Source: Cereibacter_A sp052244495 (GTDB taxonomy: Bacteria > Pseudomonadota > Alphaproteobacteria > Rhodobacterales > Rhodobacteraceae). From it: DNA of 64,000 nt. The notes beneath the pieces were generated by a model. That model had not been told where the DNA came from. It made no database searches and was given only the letters and a program-made list of their open reading frames with translations. How positions within the stretch are numbered: position 1 is the stretch's first letter; every line of letters begins with the position of its first letter. Of this stretch, positions 60,274 through 64,000 are shown piece by piece. The translations under genes were made by a program, and so were the position numbers. The stretch is from the NCBI GenBank assembly GCA_052244495.1, contig JBQPXH010000001.1; one strand, 5' to 3'.

Positions 60274-60735
60274 ATGCAGCGGCTTCGGCGCATCCTGAGC
60301 CTGACCCCTGCCGAGGCGCGCGCCCTCTGGCGGGCCTTTACGACCGTTCTGCGCATCCGCCTGGCCATCGCCCGACGGCGGACGGACGAAGTGAGGGCCG
60401 CGACCGCGATGCTCGGCGCGGCGGGCGCGGCGCCGGCCTGGGAACTCCGGGTCACGGCGTGGAGCGTGCGGGCCGCGGCCCGGCTGGTGCCGGGCGCCAC
60501 CTGCCTCACCCAGGCGCTTGCCGGACAGAGGATCCTCGCCCGGAAGGGCTATGCCTCGACGGTGCGCCTGTCCCTGCCGGGGGGGCGCGGCAGCGACTTC
60601 CGACCCCATGCCTGGCTCATCTCGGGCAATGTCATCACGCTCGGCGGCAGCGCGAGCGACTATAGGCATCATCGCGCGTTGCTCGATTACGAAAGCTCCG
60701 GCCGGGCCGATCCGGTGGCCGAGGCCGAGGCATGA
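60274..60735 (+). CDS. lasso-peptide B2 leader peptidase (transglutaminase-like)
   Basis: A 153-residue protein of the B2 family, which cleaves the leader after Thr-x. The catalytic Cys77 is in GATCLTQALAGQRIL and His112 in FRPHAWL. The third residue, normally an Asp about a dozen residues after the His, is not evident (the loop reads ISGNVITLGG). B2 with split B1 is typical outside the enterobacterial clusters. Overlaps the C gene by 4 nt. Confidence 0.88.
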   Translation: MQRLRRILSLTPAEARALWRAFTTVLRIRLAIARRRTDEVRAATAMLGAAGAAPAWELRVTAWSVRAAARLVPGATCLTQALAGQRILARKGYASTVRLSLPGGRGSDFRPHAWLISGNVITLGGSASDYRHHRALLDYESSGRADPVAEAEA

Positions 60736-62612
60736 GCGCCCTTGCCGCCGTCGTCACGCTCGGCGGAGACCCGGCCGAGGCCGAGGGGCGGGTGCTCGCC
60801 ATGCTCGCCGGCATGCGGAGGCGCGGCCCGGAGGTGCAGGTGCTGGCGCTGCCGGGCGGCGTCGTGCTCGGGCAGGGAGAGCGGATCCTGCGCGGAGACC
60901 CCGGCCCGTGGCGGCTGCGGCCCGGCGGGCCGGTCCTTGCCGGCACGGTCCGCCTCGACAACGGCGACGATCTTCGCGCGCGGCTGGGCCTTCCGGAGGC
61001 CACGGATGCCGGGATCGTGCTCGCGGCCTACGAGCGCTGGGGTCTCGACCTGCCGCGGCATCTCGACGGTGACTTCGCGCTGGTCCTGTGGGATCCGGCG
61101 GCCGGACGGCTGGTCGGGCTGCGTGACCGCTTCGGCGTGTGTCCCTTCCTCTACCGGGCAACGCCGCAGGCGGTGGCCGTGGCCTCAGACATCGAGGCAC
61201 TTGTCGCGGCCTTTCCCGCCTCGTCGCCGGCGCTCGACGAGGTCTGGATTGCCGAATTCCTTGCAGGCCAGCCGACCTGTGCCCGCCGCACCGTCCTCCG
61301 CGGGATCAGCCGGCTCGAGCCCGCCCACATGCTGGTGGTCGAGAAGGGGCGGACCGAGGTCCGTCGCTACTGGCATCTCGAGGTGGAGCCTCGGCCCCGG
61401 GCCGATCCGCCGGAGGCTCTGCTGGAACTGCTCGAACGGTCGGTGGCGGCACGGATGAGCGGCGGCGCCGTCGGCTCGATGCTGAGCGGCGGGCTCGATT
61501 CCGGCACCATCGCCATGCTGGCCGGGCGCCGCCTTGCCGGGCCGCTGCCGGTGATCTCGATGACCTTCGACGAATGCCCCGAGATCGACGAGCGCGCCTG
61601 GATCGCGCGGATTGGGCAGGCCGGGAACTTCCGTCAGACATGGGTCGATGGCCGCGAGGCCGCGGGCGGTGGTATCGCGGAGCTTCTGGAGGAGCAGGGC
61701 GCCCCCTTCTTCGCGCCGAACCTGCCCACCTCGCGCTGGCTCTACCGCCGGGCGGCGGACGCCGGGCTGGAGATCCTGCTTGACGGGCACGGAGGCGACG
61801 AGGTGATTTCCTTCGGCGTCTCGCGTCTGGCGGAACTCGCCGGGGATGCCGAGTGGCGCACTCTCTGGCGATCGACTGCGCCGGTTGCGGGTCTCTTCGG
61901 CGGGTCTCGCGGCGCGTTCTTCCTGACCTCCGTGGCCCAGGGCGCGCGCTCGCGCTGGCTGCGCGGGTTGGCGCGGCGGCTGAACGCAGGAAGCAGACGC
62001 GACCCGAAGGCCTGGCGGCGGGCGCTGAATCCGGCCCTCGTCGCCCGAACGGGGCTTGTGCAGCGCCTGCGGGAGGCCGCAGGCGCGCCGAGGCGCGGCG
62101 CGACAGACGACATCCGGCAGCATGTCCACGCCCTGACCGCGCCGCACTTTGGCACGTCGCTCGAGGTGCTGGACCGGGCGGCCGCGATCTGTTGTGTCGA
62201 GCCGCGCTATCCCTTCCTCGAGTGGCGCCTGGTCGAACATTGCGTGGCGCAGCCTGCGTCGGCCAAGTTCCACGACGGTCTGACGCGCGCGCTTCTGCGC
62301 GATGCGACGCGCGGTGTGCTGCCGGAGGAGGTGCGTCTGCGCGTCCGCAAGACCGATTTCACGCCCGACGTGCGCGCGCGCGTGCTGTCGGACTGGAGCC
62401 ATGAGCTGGACCGCCTGTCCGGTGGCGATCCGGGCCAGGTGGCGGACTTTGCCGATCTGGCGGCGATCCGCGAAGGCATCCGGCGCCTGAGATCCGGCGA
62501 TGAAGACCCCTCGGCGCTGCTCCAGATCCTGCGCACCGTGGTGCTTGACGAATGGCTGCGGGAGAGAGCCCCGCCGGCTCTCGGCCGCCTCGACCGAAGG
62601 ACCCCCGCATGA
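60732..62612 (+). CDS. lasso-peptide cyclase C (asparagine-synthetase-like)
   Basis: A 626-residue protein of asparagine synthase B type. The glutaminase N-terminal domain is inactive because the residue after Met is Ser (MSALAAVV), not Cys. The synthetase domain has the PPi loop SMLSGGLDSGTIAML near residue 250 and later LLDGHGGDEVISFG. In lasso synthesis it activates the core Asp/Glu with ATP and closes the macrolactam with the freed Gly1. Length and architecture fit lasso C proteins; ordinary AsnB would keep Cys2. Confidence 0.92.
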   Translation: MSALAAVVTLGGDPAEAEGRVLAMLAGMRRRGPEVQVLALPGGVVLGQGERILRGDPGPWRLRPGGPVLAGTVRLDNGDDLRARLGLPEATDAGIVLAAYERWGLDLPRHLDGDFALVLWDPAAGRLVGLRDRFGVCPFLYRATPQAVAVASDIEALVAAFPASSPALDEVWIAEFLAGQPTCARRTVLRGISRLEPAHMLVVEKGRTEVRRYWHLEVEPRPRADPPEALLELLERSVAARMSGGAVGSMLSGGLDSGTIAMLAGRRLAGPLPVISMTFDECPEIDERAWIARIGQAGNFRQTWVDGREAAGGGIAELLEEQGAPFFAPNLPTSRWLYRRAADAGLEILLDGHGGDEVISFGVSRLAELAGDAEWRTLWRSTAPVAGLFGGSRGAFFLTSVAQGARSRWLRGLARRLNAGSRRDPKAWRRALNPALVARTGLVQRLREAAGAPRRGATDDIRQHVHALTAPHFGTSLEVLDRAAAICCVEPRYPFLEWRLVEHCVAQPASAKFHDGLTRALLRDATRGVLPEEVRLRVRKTDFTPDVRARVLSDWSHELDRLSGGDPGQVADFADLAAIREGIRRLRSGDEDPSALLQILRTVVLDEWLRERAPPALGRLDRRTPA

Positions 62613-63541
62613 ACATCGAACCGCGTGCCCTTTTGTCCCTCCGTCCGGCGCTGCGCACGGCCTACGGGCTCGCGCTGCAATCGGACTTCGATCTGCCCGA
62701 GCTCGAGCCTTTCCCGGACGAGGGGCCGGCGGATCTCAGGGTGAGGCGGGAGGTGCTGCCGGAATTGCCGGGAAGGGGCGCCTTTCGCAGCCGCTTCGAG
62801 GCCGACCGGGCGGACCTCTGGTGGCAGACGGTCGGCGCGTTCCGCGTCGAGCCGGGTCTCGTCACGGCTAGTCCTCATCCGGGTATCTCGGAGGATCTGG
62901 TAGCCTATCCCTTGCTTGGCTCGGTCCTCGCGCTGGCGCTCGAGCAGCTGGGCCTGTTCACGTTGCATGCCAGCGCCGTCTCGGTCGGCGGGCGGGGCGT
63001 CGCCATGATGGGCGACAAGGGCGCGGGCAAGTCGACCACCGCCACGGCCATGATCCGTGCCGGCCACCGGCTGATCGCCGACGACATCGTTGCGGTGGAC
63101 GAGGGGCTTCTGCTCCGTCCCGGCTTTCCGCAGGTGAAGCTCTCCCCCCCGGCCGCGGCGTCTCTCGATGCGGCGGGCGCGGTGCGCCGTCCGGTCGTGC
63201 CCGAAGTGCCCGAGAAATGCCGCGTCCTCCTGCCGGGGCGGTTCGCCCGCGAGACGGCGCCGCTCGGCCGGATCTACCTGCTCGAGCGCGGTCCGGCCGA
63301 TGCCGATCCCGCCATCATCCCGGTTCGGCCGGTCGAGGCGCTGCCGCTCGCCCTGCGCTTTGCCTATGTGTCCCGCTTTGGCGCTGAGGCGCTGAACGGA
63401 GCCGCGGGGGCGCGCCATCTGCGGCAGGCTGCGTGCCTGGCCGCGAGTGGCGTGCTGCACCGGCTGATCGTGCCCCATGCAATCGGGCGGCTGCCCGAAG
63501 TGGTGGCGCTGATAGAAGAGGATGCGGGGGGCGGGGAGTGA
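62609..63541 (+). CDS. HPr-kinase-like protein (lasso-peptide kinase candidate)
   Basis: A 310-residue protein with the HPr kinase/phosphorylase P-loop GDKGAGKSTTATAMI (about residues 134-148) after LFTLHASAVSVGGRG, and HRLIADDIVAVDE containing the acidic pair. In lasso clusters such kinases (PadeK/ThcoK type) phosphorylate the C-terminal Ser of the precursor. The predicted core here ends in Ser, which supports that role. No PTS HPr gene is nearby. Coupled to the C gene (ATG inside its end) and to the exporter gene by overlap. Confidence 0.88.
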   Translation: MNIEPRALLSLRPALRTAYGLALQSDFDLPELEPFPDEGPADLRVRREVLPELPGRGAFRSRFEADRADLWWQTVGAFRVEPGLVTASPHPGISEDLVAYPLLGSVLALALEQLGLFTLHASAVSVGGRGVAMMGDKGAGKSTTATAMIRAGHRLIADDIVAVDEGLLLRPGFPQVKLSPPAAASLDAAGAVRRPVVPEVPEKCRVLLPGRFARETAPLGRIYLLERGPADADPAIIPVRPVEALPLALRFAYVSRFGAEALNGAAGARHLRQAACLAASGVLHRLIVPHAIGRLPEVVALIEEDAGGGE

Positions 63542-64000
63542 GCGACGACGACACGCCCGTCGGCCCGCTCGAGGGCCTGCGCAGCGCCACGGCGCTCGTC
63601 CGGGCCATGGCGCGCTTCGGTCGCAAGCGGCTTGCCGTGGCGCTGACCTTCCTCGTGCTGGGCAACGTGACCGAGGGGATCTCGATCCTGCTCCTGCTTC
63701 CGATCCTCACCCTCGCCGGAAAGGGTGCGCCGGACTACGCCATCGACCTCGGCGGGCGGCATCTGCTGGGCCATCCCCTGCCGGACGTGAGCCTCGGGCT
63801 CGAGGTGCTGCTTTGCGCCATCGTGGCGCTGGTGGCGCTTCAGGCGGCCTTCAACCGGGTCAAGGCAGTCTATCTTTCCGACCTGCTTCAGGATTTCGCC
63901 AACGCCACCCGTGCGGGCCTGTTCTCGGCCGTGGCCTCGGCAAGGTGGGAGACGGTCGTGCGCATGCGCCGCGCCGACCTCGAACACGCGCTGACGGGCG
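63538..64000 (+). CDS. ABC exporter, transmembrane domain (truncated by window end)
   Basis: GTG 63538 overlaps the kinase stop and opens MSDDDTPVGPLEGLRSATAL. A membrane helix (LAVALTFLVLGNVTEGISIL, extended to LLLPIL) and a second one (LGLEVLLCAIVALVALQAAF) begin a fused TMD-NBD exporter. Only 154 residues are in the window and the ATPase domain is missing. In lasso clusters the D gene exports the mature peptide and gives immunity, which fits this position. Confidence 0.82.
   Translation, partial: MSDDDTPVGPLEGLRSATALVRAMARFGRKRLAVALTFLVLGNVTEGISILLLLPILTLAGKGAPDYAIDLGGRHLLGHPLPDVSLGLEVLLCAIVALVALQAAFNRVKAVYLSDLLQDFANATRAGLFSAVASARWETVVRMRRADLEHALTG

Overview
The window is high-GC DNA (roughly two-thirds G+C) from an alphaproteobacterium of the Rhodobacterales. 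It resembles the Rhodobacter/Cereibacter group, but I do not claim a species. The grounds are a GapR (DUF2312) gene, a 14-subunit nuo operon carrying the Paracoccus/Rhodobacter type of extra reading frames, a TTGA-N6-TCAA FnrL-type box before ompW, a Hint-domain protein, and a leucine-catabolism cluster next to complex I. Most of it is chromosomal core; the accessory parts are at 12666-13260 and about 50350-64000.

Layout. 1-2144: the end of a DksA-type zinc-finger gene, two small genes, gapR and a sulfotransferase-like gene. 2221-3894: an orphan Fe3+-type ABC permease, followed by tRNA-Thr(TGT). 4375-8933: glmU-glmS, a phosphoglycolate-phosphatase-like HAD gene and creA. 9065-16947: leucine/isovalerate catabolism (ivd, mccB, mccA, hmgL, liuC), interrupted by an opposite-strand ompW with an FNR-type box and by a low-GC foreign ORF exactly between mccB and mccA. 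17167-33439: nuoA-N with four extra genes (a DUF5337-like membrane protein, two small lipoproteins and a CMD-family protein), mostly translationally coupled. 33429-36638: birA, coaX and rnj, closed by a strong hairpin. 36706-44646: a small lipoprotein, a DEAD-box helicase, a hypothetical gene, prfC, a Hint protein, an SDR enzyme and an orphan ABC ATPase. 44967-47326: tatABC plus a coupled DUF815 AAA ATPase. 47557-50346: surE-pcm-nlpD on the minus strand. 51115-57230: exopolysaccharide genes resembling exoY, exoF, exoQ and exoK, plus a GT2 with a very acidic tail.

The most interesting part is the right end, 57340-64000. The genes at 60003-64000 (PqqD-like B1, transglutaminase-like B2, asparagine-synthetase-like C, HPr-kinase-like enzyme, ABC exporter) form a lasso-peptide biosynthesis cluster. 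Directly upstream, at 59774-59925, I find what looks like its precursor gene, too short for usual ORF calling and split by an apparent 1-nt deletion. Restoring one base gives a 50-residue precursor: a leader with P-x-L-x3-G-x5-T-x and a 24-residue core that starts with Gly, has Asp at position 9 (a 9-residue macrolactam ring) and ends in Ser, the residue that lasso kinases phosphorylate. A nucleotidyltransferase/GT2 pair is divergently transcribed from the same intergenic region and may belong to the system. The cluster is thus either a possibly tailored (phosphorylated or glycosylated) lasso peptide system, or one whose precursor has recently been broken or misread.

How it fits together: ivd-mcc-hmgL-liuC convert isovaleryl-CoA to acetyl-CoA and acetoacetate. 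The reduced carriers feed the NuoA-N complex, and BirA just downstream can biotinylate MccA. GlmU/GlmS make UDP-GlcNAc, and the exo genes build and export a polysaccharide.
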